From: Protea cynaroides | Taxonomy: Eukaryota; Streptophyta; Magnoliopsida; Proteales; Proteaceae | NCBI GenBank assembly: GCA_028583415.1 | Contig: CM053276.1 | Span: 58,178,814 to 58,242,813, forward strand | Reading direction: 5' to 3' | DNA: 64,000 nt | Shown: positions 34,301 through 48,500 of the stretch, one piece after another | Layout: the number at the start of each line of letters is the position of its first letter | Position numbering within the stretch: the first letter of the stretch is position 1 | Program-made: the position numbers and the translations under genes | The notes under the pieces: model-generated | What the model was told of the DNA's origin: nothing | What the model saw: the letters and a program-made list of their open reading frames with translations, nothing else | Database searches by the model: none

Positions 34301-35740
34301 ATATGCATTGGGGGCTTTAACCCCAAGACTAGCCTCAGCAATTGCATTAAACGGTTTGATAATATGGGCCCGTATTGGCATTTACTGAGATATTATTAAT
34401 GATGGACCGCCTAGCATAGGCATCCCTAACATATTCTTTTGTATTCTTCCACATTGACTTTAGTCTCTTCTGTTTATTTCTAGGCTTCCTAAAAACTGCT
34501 GGATCCTAACGTAGGATCTCAATATAGTCCTCATCCCTAGAGTAGGATCTCAACATAGTCCTCATCCCTAGCAAGTGATGCATGGGGTTGTGTTCTAATA
34601 CTTTGTGTTCTTCTAAACATAGAAGCCAACCCCTTACTCCATGTTTGTGGTTGAGGCTGTTGAAATGATCCACTACCACTACCACTTGCCTCTATGGCGG
34701 TGGCCCTCAACCCATCGCGGTCTGTCTGAAGGGAGACTCTACTGGCTATTGTTGCCCATCTCACATCTCTAGCCTCAGCTTCAGTCATATCGGTAATATC
34801 TATGCCATCATCATTTGAAGAATTATCATCCATACCACGCACTGTACCTTGAATTGTATCCTCAAATTACATTCTAGTTTTTCTCAGCCCTTTTTCTGTT
34901 GTCCTCCCTTGATTTGTTTGCCTACAGCCCTGGAAATCTCCACAGAAATCATAAGACACTTCGCCACATCTATACTGATCCCACTCAAGTGTTGCTTAAG
35001 TCTGGTAATCCCACCAGACCTAAGCTTCTTTGCATAGAATTTGCATTGAATCTTCCATTTATCAGCGTCAATGTTAGTACCATAATGCCATGCCACATCA
35101 GTACAACCATCATCACCTCCCTCACTAGACCCCGAAACAGCTATTATATTTATATCTCGTTAGGCACTGTTACATAAGATGATAAAATAAAAATAAAAAA
35201 AAACTTAAATCAATAGATTTACTATATAATAAAACTTAAAATGAAAAAACATAAAAACATCAAATATAAGAATACAACTCAAAACACATTGAAATTACTT
35301 TTTGAAATTGTATTCATATTTTATAAGAAAACAAAATATTTTCCCTAATTTTTTTCCTATTTTATAGAATTATTTAGATATTATTATTAATTTCGGATAT
35401 TACATAAAAATATTTTTTTTCCAAAAATAAAATCCGACAACATGGAACTGTAGATTGGCCAATGGTGTTCAACATATATTATTTTAAACACCAACAGATA
35501 AACATTAATAATTTTCTATTAATTTTTATTGCTAGAAAATAGGATTTATTAATCAGAAATTCAAAAAAATAAAAATATGAACTAAAAAAAAAAAAAAACT
35601 GAATCCGTGACCGCTTAGATCGACCAACAGCGTTCTACATATATTATTTTGAAAGTCAACTGATTAATATTTAAGAAACATATTTTTGATTTTTTTAAAC
35701 AGAAATATATATATATATACACAGTTGCATTACAGCAGAG
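31333..35740 (-). mobile_element. Decayed autonomous hAT-type transposon
   Basis: The left end CAAGGTTTAAAATTTCGG (31333) matches the terminal repeat of the foldback element at 41194-42602 (CAAGGTTCCAAATTTTGG). The interior encodes a broken hAT transposase on the minus strand. Imperfect 160-bp repeats near 35440-35700 (shared ACATATATTATTTT) may be subterminal repeats. I found no right terminal repeat before the PAP gene; the right end at about 35740 is a guess. Confidence 0.6.
32092..35140 (-). pseudogene. hAT transposase pseudogene
   Basis: From its N-terminus (right) the fragments are as follows. A BED finger lies near 35100-34940 (KIQCKFYAKKLRSGGITRLK), where the second Cys of the C-X2-C pair is Tyr. 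An acidic linker follows (34842-34537). A DUF659/catalytic region at about 34200-33630 has MADNDSNYKKAKKMM, CINLMLKDM and TKFATNYIALKSFE. A C-terminal hAT dimerisation segment at about 32930-32740 has SGCERN and NTFSLIHSK with LVYVHNNMRLRV. A Gly-rich tail ends it (32466-32092). In the dimerisation motif the conserved Trp is a TAG stop, and other frames are broken. hAT transposases cut and paste DNA with 8-bp duplications; this copy is dead. Confidence 0.8.
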
Positions 35741-36596
35741 GATTGTGTCACATAAGCTAAGCTGGTACTTGAACTATGAATACAGACACATTTCTATAGA
35801 AAACCTACCTGAGGTTTTTTGGTCATGCATCCTGCCATTACAAGGAAGAAGAAGTCGTAGCAACAACGTTGGACTGTCCACCATCTCAATAAACCTTAAA
35901 CTGACAAAGCTTGTTCATTTCTATTGAGATGATGACAGAGAGGGATCTACATATGAGATCAGTCAATTAGTTATCATCCTTACTGAATAAAGCAACCATT
36001 AGATCTATAGTGACCATTGAAGGTTGCCTCCGCCGTTCGTATTTTTACTGATGGGTCTTGGCGAAAGGGATTACGAATCAAGGTGGGACGGGGATCATAT
36101 CAATATATCATAGTGATCTGCGACAACATCATCACTAGTAGGGTAAGCACGGGTTCTATTGGCCCCAATGGTCCTACACACGCATGGGTTTAAAAAGGCC
36201 TAGGTTTGGCCTTAGGTTTTCATTATGGTAACCTAAAACCAACCGAAATATAAGTGCTTGGCTTGCCTTGGTCCTGAGTCCAGGACACACCTCTGTGGCC
36301 CTGCCAACTATGATTCCATTTATGCCAACAGTGGCACTAAATGCTTGAAAAACAAAATTTATTTTGACTTGGCATAAATCTCTCTCCATCTTGCCCACCC
36401 AAACATACAAGATGAAAGAGAAGTGGTCAACTATGTACCTGCGTAAGTCTTCTAAGAAATAATTAAATGAAACTAAAACAAATAGTTTCAGCAACTACAT
36501 TACACCCCCTCCCCCCCCTCTTAAATCCATAACACAGCTTCAGTCTCCTCCTCTGCACATTTCTTTGCCTTTAAAAGAACTAGTTTTATCATTCAA
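35741..36596. other. 3' flank of the PAP gene, no other feature recognised
   Basis: Contains the 3' untranslated region of the PAP26-like gene next to its stop codon, then unassigned sequence. The ORF at 36174-36494 (minus) shows no family signature. Confidence 0.4.
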
Positions 36597-39500
36597 TCAA
36601 TAAGATGCAATGCCGCCATCAGCATTCCTGAGATGGTTTTTCTTCAGTCTCCTCCTCTGCATATTGCTTGCCCTACAAATGTAGTTCACAACTCATTATG
36701 GTGTATATTCAACATTGAGAAAACCAAGGAAAATGGTAATATCTGTACTTTCCATCACCTGATGATCAATGAACTAATTAGCTTCTGTTAGTCCATACAG
36801 TTCCTCTTTCTTCTTCTTTTTCCCCCATGAAGTTTCACACACCTGATATTTTTAATTTCACCCTTTACTTTATACATTCTAATTAATTTGTGATTTTGTT
36901 TCATCATGTAGAACTCAACACAAAATGTCCAATGCTGGATGTTGACTACTTTCTGCAAGGGAGTACCAGATAAGATATGTACTCACCAGTATTGATTGTG
37001 GAATACAACTTTGTCAGTTGCCACTTTTTCCCCATCATCATTGCGGTTCCAATGGTAGAATGCATGTGTTCTGTTCTTTATCTCCAGTGTGGAATGTCCA
37101 TAACTGGCTTCTCTGAACGCAGAATAATCTGGTTGTGGGTCCCTATACCTACAAAACCAATGGAAATAACCATAAAATAGTAAGTGCTGGAAAATAGTGG
37201 GTTTGTTCTAGATAATAAATGAAAAGGTTTGAACCTTCTTAGTGTTGAGTGCAACAGAATTTTGAAGTTCAACTTACCTTGAGGCAAGACCTTCCTGATT
37301 TCCTCCATCTCCTACGGTTATGTACACAGGTGCAGATTTGTCAGGTACAGGATAACGGTCACCACTTGATACATTGTAGTGAATATTGGAGATGCGGTAC
37401 TGCAAAGACATAACATTTCTCTTATGAGATTCCACCATACCTCACGAGCAGAATCAGTTGTCAATTGAGGCATATACAATTCGTGTTATCTTTATTGGGG
37501 ACTTAGACTGCAACTGAATGCCAGTTCAATAGGATGTCAATAGCCTATTGATCTATTGAAGATAAATTTCTCTCTGAAAACCATGTTTTTCTTTCTGATT
37601 ATTATGGTCTTATAAAAATCCAAGCGCCTGATTGGTTTGAAATTCTTTTCCAAGACAATTGAACATAGGAAGGAAAGTATGTTCTGTTTTGATCATCAGA
37701 AGTCTTCCTTCTATGATCAGAAGGGGAAGAGGGGGGAAGAAGTTTTCCTTGAAACAAGAATATGTTTATCAATTGTTTTGGAGAAGCAGATTAATGGTGA
37801 ATTGTAAAAACTGGCAATGTATTCATTCTAGTCAGTTATGATGTGTTTGCTGCTACCTGGAATGGAACCAGTCCATTTTCCTTTGCCCTGAATCTGAAGT
37901 GCCCTTGAAGTTCACTGGAATGGACTGATTGATCATTCTACCATTACAATATGAATAAAGAGAATGATTTGAAGTAGCCAATACTTACGATTACCTTATT
38001 TTGATTGTTTATAACTAACCACAACAACCCAAAATAAATCCATCTTGAAATATTGCCTCATGGATTCTAATGCCTATGGGAATTTAACAAGAAACTTTGC
38101 TCCAGGTGGCAACCAGATGTCGCTTCATTTAGTGAGACTATTTGACATAACTTTTCCTGTAGGTGGAACGCAGTCTGATAGGACCAGTTGAAACCCCCAA
38201 TATTCAGTGTCTGAAGCCAAACTGCTTACTTTTGTGTCTGCACATGTTATTCAAGGATAACCTAAAGCTTTGAGAATTACACACTCAATATTCTTTATAA
38301 AAAAAAAAAAGGAAGCACAAGGGCAGAGGGACATATCCGCCCATGATGTATTTTTCTCAATTTTCCAATGACCATCCAAGCTATCAGTTTTTCAGACGAT
38401 TGATTCCACACACACAAAGGGGCGTACGCAATGCAAGAGGCTCCCGCCACTGCAGGATCTGGGGAAAGGCTTTATATACACAGCCTTACCCCCGCTTCAT
38501 GGAGAGGATGTTTCCAGATTCGAACAAAAAAAAAGGCCCATGGAATGGTCTTCCCTATGTGGAAACCATAGTTGTCAAGGCGTCAAGGCGAACCAAGGCG
38601 ATGGAGGCCTGACTGGGCGCCTAGGCGACCAAGGCGCCCGCCTAAGCGACCAAGGCGACCGCCTAGGGGACCAAGGCGCCCAATTTTCCAAGGCGACCCA
38701 AGGCAGCCTGGGCGCCGCCTAGGCGCCCAGGCAACGCCTTGACAACTATGGTGGAAACAATTAATAGTAGGTCCCATCCACTTAATGTGTACCATATGAA
38801 CATTATGCCGTTTACAGACCACTTTCATGACCTCACACCAAGACCATATGTATCCTGAAGCTGTCTGGTGTATATATAAGAATGTCTGTGCATAACCAAG
38901 ATTTGAAGAGAAAAAAAACATAGCATTTGGTCATGAAGAACCTGAAGGACAACAAAGTTTAAGGAGCAAAAATGGGGTGACAAAACCTAAGAATTTTCAT
39001 ATTATAGGGTGGCCCTTCCTACATATTTTGAACCTTTAACTGCATGATATATTCTCTTTTCCACCTTTAAGGGAAAAGGTAAAAGACAAAAAAACATACC
39101 GATCTTTCATAGGCATGGACATGGCCAGCAAAGATGAGATCAACTTTGTAATGGACAAACCAACTCTCGAATACTGCTCGCATGGCTTCACCCTCCATGT
39201 AGTGAGCTTCATTACTGTTATAGATTGGGGCATGTATAAGAACAATGAGCCACGGCGTCTTCTCTCTGTCTACTCTTGTTAGCTCTTCTCGCAGCCACCT
39301 CCACTGAGGTGTGTATTTCACTGGTTATAATGGTTTCAGAGATCAGATGAAATGCATGTACAATAAAACTAATCTGTACCACATAAAAGAGGGGAAAAAA
39401 ATAAATAAATAAAGAAACTAATCATAACCATGTTAACAACCAAAAATCTCCATGTAGCCCCTAATAAAGATATGATATTATTAGCCAAATAGATTTTTTC

Positions 39501-42500
39501 CTAATTAGAAGGTCCAATAGGTTGTTATGTAAGGATTGTAAGGTTATACCAAGGGAGAGCCTAACAACTCAACATTGGTCATGGATATGTATCTCATTAT
39601 GCCGAATCATAAGAAAGGTCAGGTTTTTTGCCTTAGGATAAGGTGGTGGAGCTTAAAAAGAGATACCATGAAAGTTTTTACTGATAATGTGGTCAAACAA
39701 AGAAAGTGGGACTTTGAAGGAGACAGTAATACAACGTGGAACGAGATGAATACTTGTATTAAGAAAGTTGCTAAAGATGTCCTAGGCGTATCGAAAGGAA
39801 AACGTCGTTCCTCTAGAGAGTCTTGGTGGTGGGATAATGAGGTTCAAGCAACCATTAAAACTAAGAAAGATAGTTTTAAAACATGACAAAAAACTAAGGA
39901 TATAAAGGATCTAAAAAGGTATAGACTTGTCAGAAATGAAACCAAAAATTGGGGAAAAGTAAGAGCAAAGAAATATGGAGATCTTTATAACAATCTGAGC
40001 AAAAGGAAGGAGAAAAACTATCTATAAAATAACTAAGACGAAGGAAAGAAAGAGTAAGGATTTAGACCATGTTAGCTGTATTAGAAGTGTAGATAGTAAA
40101 GTTCTAGCAAAGGATGAAGACATTAAAGAGAGATGGGACGATTATCTTACACCCTACTAAATGAAGACACTACGAGTATTAGTGTCCCAGAAGGCCACAT
40201 TACCCACCAAAACATCCCTTATCGTAAACATATATGCAAATAACAGAAGTACAAGAAGTTTTAAAGAGGATGAATGTAGGCAAAGCACCAGCCCCAAATG
40301 ACGTCCTAATAAAAGTTTGAAAGAGCCTTGGAATCTATGGAGTATCTTGGCTAACTAAATTGTTCAATAAGATTATGAACACAAGCAAAATGGTTCCGAT
40401 TTAAAATAATAATAATAATAATAATAAAGGTGATATTCATAGCTGCAATACAGAGGCATAAAACTATGGGAGAAAGTTATTGAAACTCGTATAAGACAAG
40501 AAACTACTATTACAGAGAACTAGTTTGGTTTTATGCCATGTAGATCCACGACAGAAGCTATTTAATTGCTTAGGATGCCCATGGAAAGATTTAGAGAATG
40601 CAAGAAGGATTTCCATATGGTCTTTATTGACCTAGAAAAAGCTTATGATAGAGTCCTTAGAGAATTAACCTGATAAGTACTAGAGAAGAGAAGTGTTTTA
40701 AGCAAATATGTGGGCATAGTCAAAGATTTGTATTATCATGTGATGACTAATGTGAGAATTGAAGGGGGGTCAAGGTAGTGAATTCCCAAATACAATTGGA
40801 CTACATCAAGGATTAGCTATAAGCCCCTATTTGCCCTGATTATGGATGATTTAACCAGAGACATTCAAGATAAAGTTCCTTGGTGCATGCTTTTTGCTGA
40901 TGATATTATTTTGATATATGAGACAAAAGCAGGGATTAACGGTAAGTTGGAGCTATGGAGATCAACATTGGAATCAAAAGATTTTAAGATAAGTAGAACG
41001 AAGATGGAGTATATGGTGTGTAACTTTAGTCATACAATGATGGATAATGAAGTGAAAATTGATGAGGGAGAGATATAACAAAGTGATTATTTTAGGTACC
41101 TAGGTTCAATCATAAATAAAGAAGGCGATATAGAGGATGATGTTTAACAGAGAATTAAATTAGGATGAATGAAGTAAAGAGGTACATCCAGAGCAAGGTT
41201 CCAAATTTTGGTTTTAGGGCTGGTTTTGGTCAGCCCTAAAACCGAATTTCAGTAATTTCGGCCAAAATTTCGCCGAAACTTGGGATTTTTCTGTCAGATT
41301 TCAAAACTTAGTTTCAGTGGCCTAAGAGTTGTTTTTTAAGCCCAATTTTTTTGTATATGCATTTTCAACCTTCTTCATATATACATTGAATGATTTTCAC
41401 TAAAAAAACATCCTAAATGGATTTTTTATGTCTAAACCATAGTATGGTAATGTACGCATAACATGGGGATTGTATTCAGAGTTAAATAGGCAGCACTTAT
41501 TCATGATAAGTGAATGTTTATTTACTTTTATATTTCATTTACTTAAGATATTATTCATAAATAAGCAAACACACCCTATTTGAATCCAATAATTCTAAAT
41601 TCAAATTTCAGAAGGATAAAAGGAAATTTTTCAGTTTAAGAACAAACAATTTTCCAATTCAAGAACAAAACCTTGATATTCCATCGCGGGGCGATTTTCA
41701 ACTTTCAAATACTAGCTTTTTCTCTCCAATTTAAAATTTTCATAAATTTTATTAAAGTAAAATATCTCTAAAAACCAAAAGTCTTTTGTTTTGATGTTCA
41801 AAAATTTATTCACATTTGGATAACTTTAAACAGCATTCGCATATTCCTAACAAGATTTGACTGGAGCGTAGCTCCTTCAATATAACTCGGATTCAAGCAA
41901 TGTCAAATTTTTTGGAAAGCTAGCATAATCAGCTTTGCAACAAATTCTATATTGCTTGAATTCGAATTATATTGAATGAGTTACACTCCGATCAAATCTT
42001 GTCCAGAGTATGCAAATGTTGTTTAAAGTTATCTGAATAGAAATAATTTTTTGAACATCAAAACAAAAGATTATTTGGGTAGACTCTTGGTTTTTATTGA
42101 TGTTTTACTTTAATATGATTTATGGAATTTTAGAATAAAGAAAAAAAGCTAGGATTTGAACGTTGAAAATCACCCCGTGATCGAAAATCCAATTTTTGTT
42201 CTTGAGCTGGAAAGTTCACTTTTTTATCCTTTTGGAATTTAAATTTTAGACTGTTTATGTTTACTTATTTAATGAATAATATCTTAAGTAAATGAAATAT
42301 AAAAGTTAATAAACATTAATAAGTGTTCTGTGTTGTATATTGTCCCTCCTATATATTGTACCCTATCTTGTACTGCTCTAGTTTCTAAGGCCAGAGTACA
42401 CCAAGTTTCGAGGGTCAAAATAGACAAGTTTTGATCGAAACTTGATGTTTTATAAGGTGTTTGGACCAAGTTTTGGCCGAAACTAGAGATTTCGACTGAA

Positions 42501-45500
42501 ACCTGGTCGAAACAATGATTTTGGACTGAAATCCTGTACCATTTGGTTTTAACCTTGCATCTCGTTTCAATCTTAAGAAAACCTAAATATTTCGAAACCA
42601 TGGTCTGGAGTGTTGTGTGGCCGGCTTATTCCTTTAAAACTTAAATGAAATTTTTATAGAACAGTCATTCGACCGGCTATAATGTTTGGTGTGGAATATT
42701 AGGCAGTTAAAATGCATCATACAGATAAACATAATGTAGTTGAGACGAGAATGTTGATATGGATGTGTGGTAAAACTAGGAAGGATAAGGTAAGGAATGA
42801 TCGTGTTAGAGTAGATTGGGGAGTAATCGATACATGATAAGCTACAAAAAGTCATTTGAGATGGTATGGCCATGTGCAATGAAGGCCGTTAGATGCTCCA
42901 GTATAGAGGAGTGATTTGATTCAAATTGAAGGATCTGAAAGAACTAAGGGCAGACCTAATATGATTCTAGGGGAGGTGGTAAAGAAAAACATGCATAGCT
43001 CAAGTCTTGTTTCAAGTATGACATCAAAGTAAGTTGATTAGAGGATAAGAATCCATGTAACCGACCCCATTTAGTTGGGATAAGGCTTTGTTGTTGTTGT
43101 TTTTGTATTATTTGTGTAGCTTGTGATAAATGCTCAAGAACAAACCATTATATTAGCACAAAATAATTGTAACTGGGCTGGGCCAAAGAGTGCTCAAGAA
43201 TTCCTAAGAATTATAAAGCTTACAGTTTATGCACATATGTACACAGGAATAACATTGGAAATTGCCTTTGAAGCACAAACAATTAAAACATTGCAAAATT
43301 TTTGGATTCAACACTCATTGGGGCAACATTTTCACTAAATCATGACATGGTTGATTTATGCATCAAATCCACGGACCACAACATTCCAACTAGGTTAACC
43401 AATTGTTTTATTATATGCTACAGCTGAACAATGCTATTTCCTTTACCTTATTTTTCGATACCTACATTAAGCCTTAGAGACTAAGGGATGTATATGTAAA
43501 CCTTGCAATAGTAGGAACCTTCTTTACCACATAATCCAGATTAGAAGCAGAGTCCAGCAGCAACAAGGCCCTTCACCCTCATTTACCCAATGTATGACCA
43601 CCACTCTTAAGGGAAGGGTAGTGTAGACACCGAATTTTGCCACCCTTTCTGGCGACGATGATTTTGGGAAGTACCACCCTCGAACTCACTCAATATGAAA
43701 GAATCGCCAACATTTACCTTTTCAGACCCGCACAACCACTTTCTCAGGAAAAGCTCTTAAATAAACTTGTTGCCTCATCCGTGGTGTTGTAGTTCGGCTT
43801 GCGGCGCAACAAAATGCTCAGAAGCTCCATGAGCACATCAGTTGATTTGACCCCCAGCGACACATATCCCCAAGGTGCCGTAGAATGTCACCATGTGTTA
43901 CCGCAGAGATGGCGCGGCGATCTCTAGCTGAATTTTTCCAATAAATAGGCACCCTTTCCTCACTTGGAAAGGAGAAAAAAAAGAGGAATAGAACTTCTAA
44001 CCCTAGTTTTGCGACCCCTACCCATTGACACTAGCCCAAAGGTTCCCCAGCCTATTTCTTCCTAGCGAGAGAGCAAGAGTAGTAGCCTCCCTTGAACCGG
44101 GGGAGCCACTCTTCCAAGTTTGTGATTTGGAGTGGACGGACTCCCTCATCTAGGGTCTACCTCAAGTATTGTCTTCTATCTTAATTCAATTTTTCTCTAT
44201 TAGTTTCATTTCTGTAACTTTCTGTATTGGCCTGCCCTAAATTAAAATTTTGTTCCCCCCGAACCCTCACAGGGAGGTTGCGGCAGGCCCCTTAGACCTC
44301 CACAGCCCGCTAACTGGCTAGTGAGACCATCGTTGTTGGGGAAGGTGTGTGGTACCTACCTTTGTTATAAATATGCTTTAGCATAAGGTAATGTATAGTG
44401 TACATATTTGTTTGTTAACATAAAACATGCGGTTGGGCGATACACTTGGGAGAACATTCTATTTTCAGCATCTAGTAAAAAGACCAGCTTCTACTACGCG
44501 GAATGGGTGCTTAACACCTTCATATATCCGTAATCTAACAATTACCCAAATCTATGAGCAGACCAATTTTCTAGTCCAAACTACGGTTGATCTGATTCCC
44601 AATGATCTACTCAGGATACTTAGGCAGTTTGAGAGCACAATCTCAAGCTCGGTCATCCATTGGATCTTGGGCCCTTATTCCAGGTGGTGACTCCCTCTTC
44701 CATCAATCTTGAGGAAGGGAAAATAAACCGACCAGTTGTACAAATGTGGTCACCCAAAAGGGACCTAGTTTTCCGTGCGTCCTGCGATGGGAAGCAATCG
44801 CATGTTAAGGGGCTGCTTACCCCCAACAGCCACGGTACCCACAAATGGTTACTCTAGTGACTTATGGGAGACTTTTAGCCCATTTAATGTAAACCAGTTT
44901 CCAGACCAAGAATAGTCTAGCAAAAAACTGGCCCACAAAGGATCGAAAACAAGGGAACAAACCTGGAGAAACTTTATAACAAAATACATTAATCACATAA
45001 TGGTCCCAGACTTCGATTACACCAGATCGACCCAGAGAGAAACATGCCCACGAGGGTACCACCAGATGTTTGAATAAACCACTAAAGAAGTCTCTATTTG
45101 AATACCCTATTCTATCAATAGATTCACCCTGCAAAGTTTGAGTTAAAAATCTGATAAACAGAAAAATGAGTTCCAAAAATGAGTTCCAGAGGAGTCCTAT
45201 TGCTACTAAGATTGCAAGTAGGAGATCTAGAACTCAAATTATACAGAATTTTGCAGGAAAGAGTAAAAACAAATGAAGCTTCAAAGAGTTGTATAAAGAA
45301 TCTTATATCTCAATTTATAGTCAACTCAGCACAGTAACTGAAGAGAGAATATAAGAATAATCTGACTGAAAATAGGGGGGAGTATAGAATTAGCAGAAAT
45401 TTGACCTGTAATCTTGCAACAGAAAAATAGATAGATAAAAGAGATAACCATGCTAGGATTCCACCTAAGTCCCAATTGGAATCCACCAAGAGCACTACTA

Positions 45501-48500
45501 AATTCACAGCAGCAACTACTGCAACCACAGCAGCAAAATTCAGAAAGACTAAACTGATACATTTCACAAATTTGTGTCTGAGGCCATAGGCCACACATCT
45601 ATAGATAGATTACATAATCCTACTCTCTTAAGGCCAGTATGGTAACATTTCTATTCCAAAATAGTATTTTTGGGTTAGAAATATTTTTTTGTGTTTCTGT
45701 TAATTAGAAATGCTTCTGTGCTCTAAAATGTTATATGGTAAAACTCGAATAAAAATATTTCAGCAATTCACTCATCTTCCCTTTCTATCATCTTCCCTGA
45801 TTTTCTACAGTATGTCATGAGTTTTGTAAGGAACCCTAGGCATTCAGGTCTTCATAGCATGGAAAAAGGACCACTGAAAACCGGCATGAGATTCAATGGG
45901 ACAAGAGAATGTTACATGTCACATTGTCACTGGAATTTTAGCGAGGATCACACTCTCTGTCATCATCCCTCTCTCTTCCCCACTCTGCTGCAGATGTCTC
46001 TCTGTCTCTCCTTGTGCAGAACCCACCACCATGTCCAAAACTATTTGATAGTGGCCAAGATCTCTCTCCCTCTCCCCTTCCGACGAACCCACCAATACCA
46101 TCATGCTTGAAATGGTGAAGCTTCGCAGTGGCACTGAGATAGAAATCTTCTCTAGAGCTTCGTTTTGGATGGTTCAATAAAGTGAATCATGACTCCGTCA
46201 GTGCCACAGAGCCAGATAGATTGAGATTACTGTAAATTATTGAGAGAAAAGGAAGAGGGAAGGGAGGAAAAAGAGAGGAGGTTGTTGTAACTTTGGGGGT
46301 CACAACTTAGTGTTGACTCCCTATTCCATTCAATCTAAATATAACAAGAACAACCACCAACCCTAGAAGGGTACAAAGGTAAAAGAAATAAAAAAAGGGC
46401 ATCCCAATGCACAAAGCTCCCGCTATTGCAGGGTCAGGGGAGGGCAGAATGTATGTAGCCTTACCCTCACAATGTAGAGAGATTATTTCTAGGATTCGAA
46501 CCCTTGACCACCAGGTTGTAATATGACAGTCTTACCCCCACTATGTACAAAGGTAAAAGCAATAATTAAAAATAAAATAAAAGAAAGGAGAGGAGAACTA
46601 GGCTATCGGGATTAGTGCCAGGCGCTATTCCTGATTTCTCTCCCCCTGTCGACAATAGCTTATAACAATCCCCCCCTCAAGCTGGAGCATAGATATCAAC
46701 CATGCCCAGCTTATTACAAATTTGGGCAATTCTCGCACTCCCTAAAGACTTAGTAAACACATCAGCAAGTTGTTCTCCTATACAAATATGGCCTAGAGAA
46801 ATAATCCCTTATTGAAGTTTTCATGAACAAAGTGACAATCAATATTAATGTGTTTTGTCCTTTCATTAAACACAAGATTCTAAGCAATGTGAATGGCAGC
46901 TTCATTATCACACCACAACTGCTTGATCCACATCAACTCACACATGACATGTCTTATAGCACAATATTCAAACTTTGCACTGGATCAAGCAACAACAGTC
47001 TACTTGTTGCTCTTCCAGGACACAAGATTTTCGCCAACAAAATTACAGTAGCCAGTGGTAGACCGTCTGTCAATAAGGAACCTACCCAATCAGCATCCGA
47101 AAAACCCTCAATATGTCCATGTCTTGAGAAACCGTAGAATGCAAATAACAGCATCCAAATGAGATGTTCAAGGAGAGGACAAAAAAGGACTCATAACACT
47201 AATTGGGAAGGCCGCATCGTGTCGAGTCACTTGAGATAATTTAATTTACCAACCAGCCTGCAATACCGCTCATGGTTACTCAAAACATCACCACTATCAA
47301 CTATAAGCTGTACATTGGGATCCATTGGTGTATCCACCAGCTTAGACCATAACATACCTATCTCTATGAGCAAATCCAGAACGTATTTCCGTTAAGGAAG
47401 AGAACCTTTTCTTGACTGAGCCACCTTTGTTAAACATAGACTGGAAGACCAGCACCCGAAATCCCCCTACTAACCCGGATTTCTTCTGTGTCAGGTCTTC
47501 CCACTCAACCAGCTGACGTCACCAACGCGGACCCGATGGATACGTCTGACGTGTAGATGAGTCTTCCCCTCCGGGCCCTGAGTATGATAGTAAGTCCTAG
47601 GTGGGCCCAGCATGCATTCCATTGCGTAGGGCCCGATAAACCAATGTCAGGGCTATGTTTTAGCCCTGCCGACGCTAGTGCCCACGGACAAGTCATCCGG
47701 CTTCCTGCTGCCGGTTTATGCGTTGGAGTCACACTCTCTCTCCACACTTCCTATAAATAGAGGACCAACCCCCATGTCCTCTTTTTAGACATTTGGAGGG
47801 TTGGTAAAGGAGTGCTTTGGAGGAGTGCTGGTAGTGGTTTGGACCTTAAAGCTTGGAGCTCAAGAGGAACCCTCACCGTTCCAAATAAGCTACTTCCTTT
47901 CTCCTCCTCCTAGTATGTTTGGACTCCTCACCTTAATGGTGATAATTGGCCACCATTATTGGTCACCAAACCCTAGAAGTTAGGATATTTGTCTCCCCCA
48001 CTTCCAAAGGAGGTGAGAATGACCTATAAATGTTAATAAGGGTGGGAAGCATGCTTCCCACCACCTAAAATGCATTGGGTGATGATGAGGAATCAATGCT
48101 CCCCCAAATGAACACCATCGTCCCCGCTGAGTCATGGATATGCTCTTATGAAGCACTTTGGATGCTGTAATGAATGACATCTGTCTTTAAGTTGTTGGAT
48201 GTCATGTATTTTGCCAATCAACCTTTTGATGACTATGATGATGATTGGATATCAATAATTTTTATAACTTGATTCTGTGATTCTCCCACTCATCCCTTCA
48301 ATCTCTATGCTTAAATAAAGGGAGCTACCCCATTTTGTTGATGATCAAAGGGTAAGAGAATCAACCGATACGTATTGGTATCGACAGTAATCGATAAGAT
48401 ACAGTGCAATACGTCTCCAGTTTTTTAAAATAGTAAGTGTATCTGTGGGTATTGATCATATCGAACCGATACAGGTCGATACATATCGATACCCTCGATA

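Noticed and set aside
38583..38921. ORF rich in Gly, Arg and Leu over the GGCG repeats
   Set aside because: It is a by-product of the MITE's internal repeats.
45640..45750. GGCCAGTATGGTAACATTTC as a MITE end
   Set aside because: No matching inverted end or target duplication was found nearby.
46954..47154. Separate short host gene on the minus strand
   Set aside because: It contains GHIEGFSDADWVGS, so it is copia RNase H.
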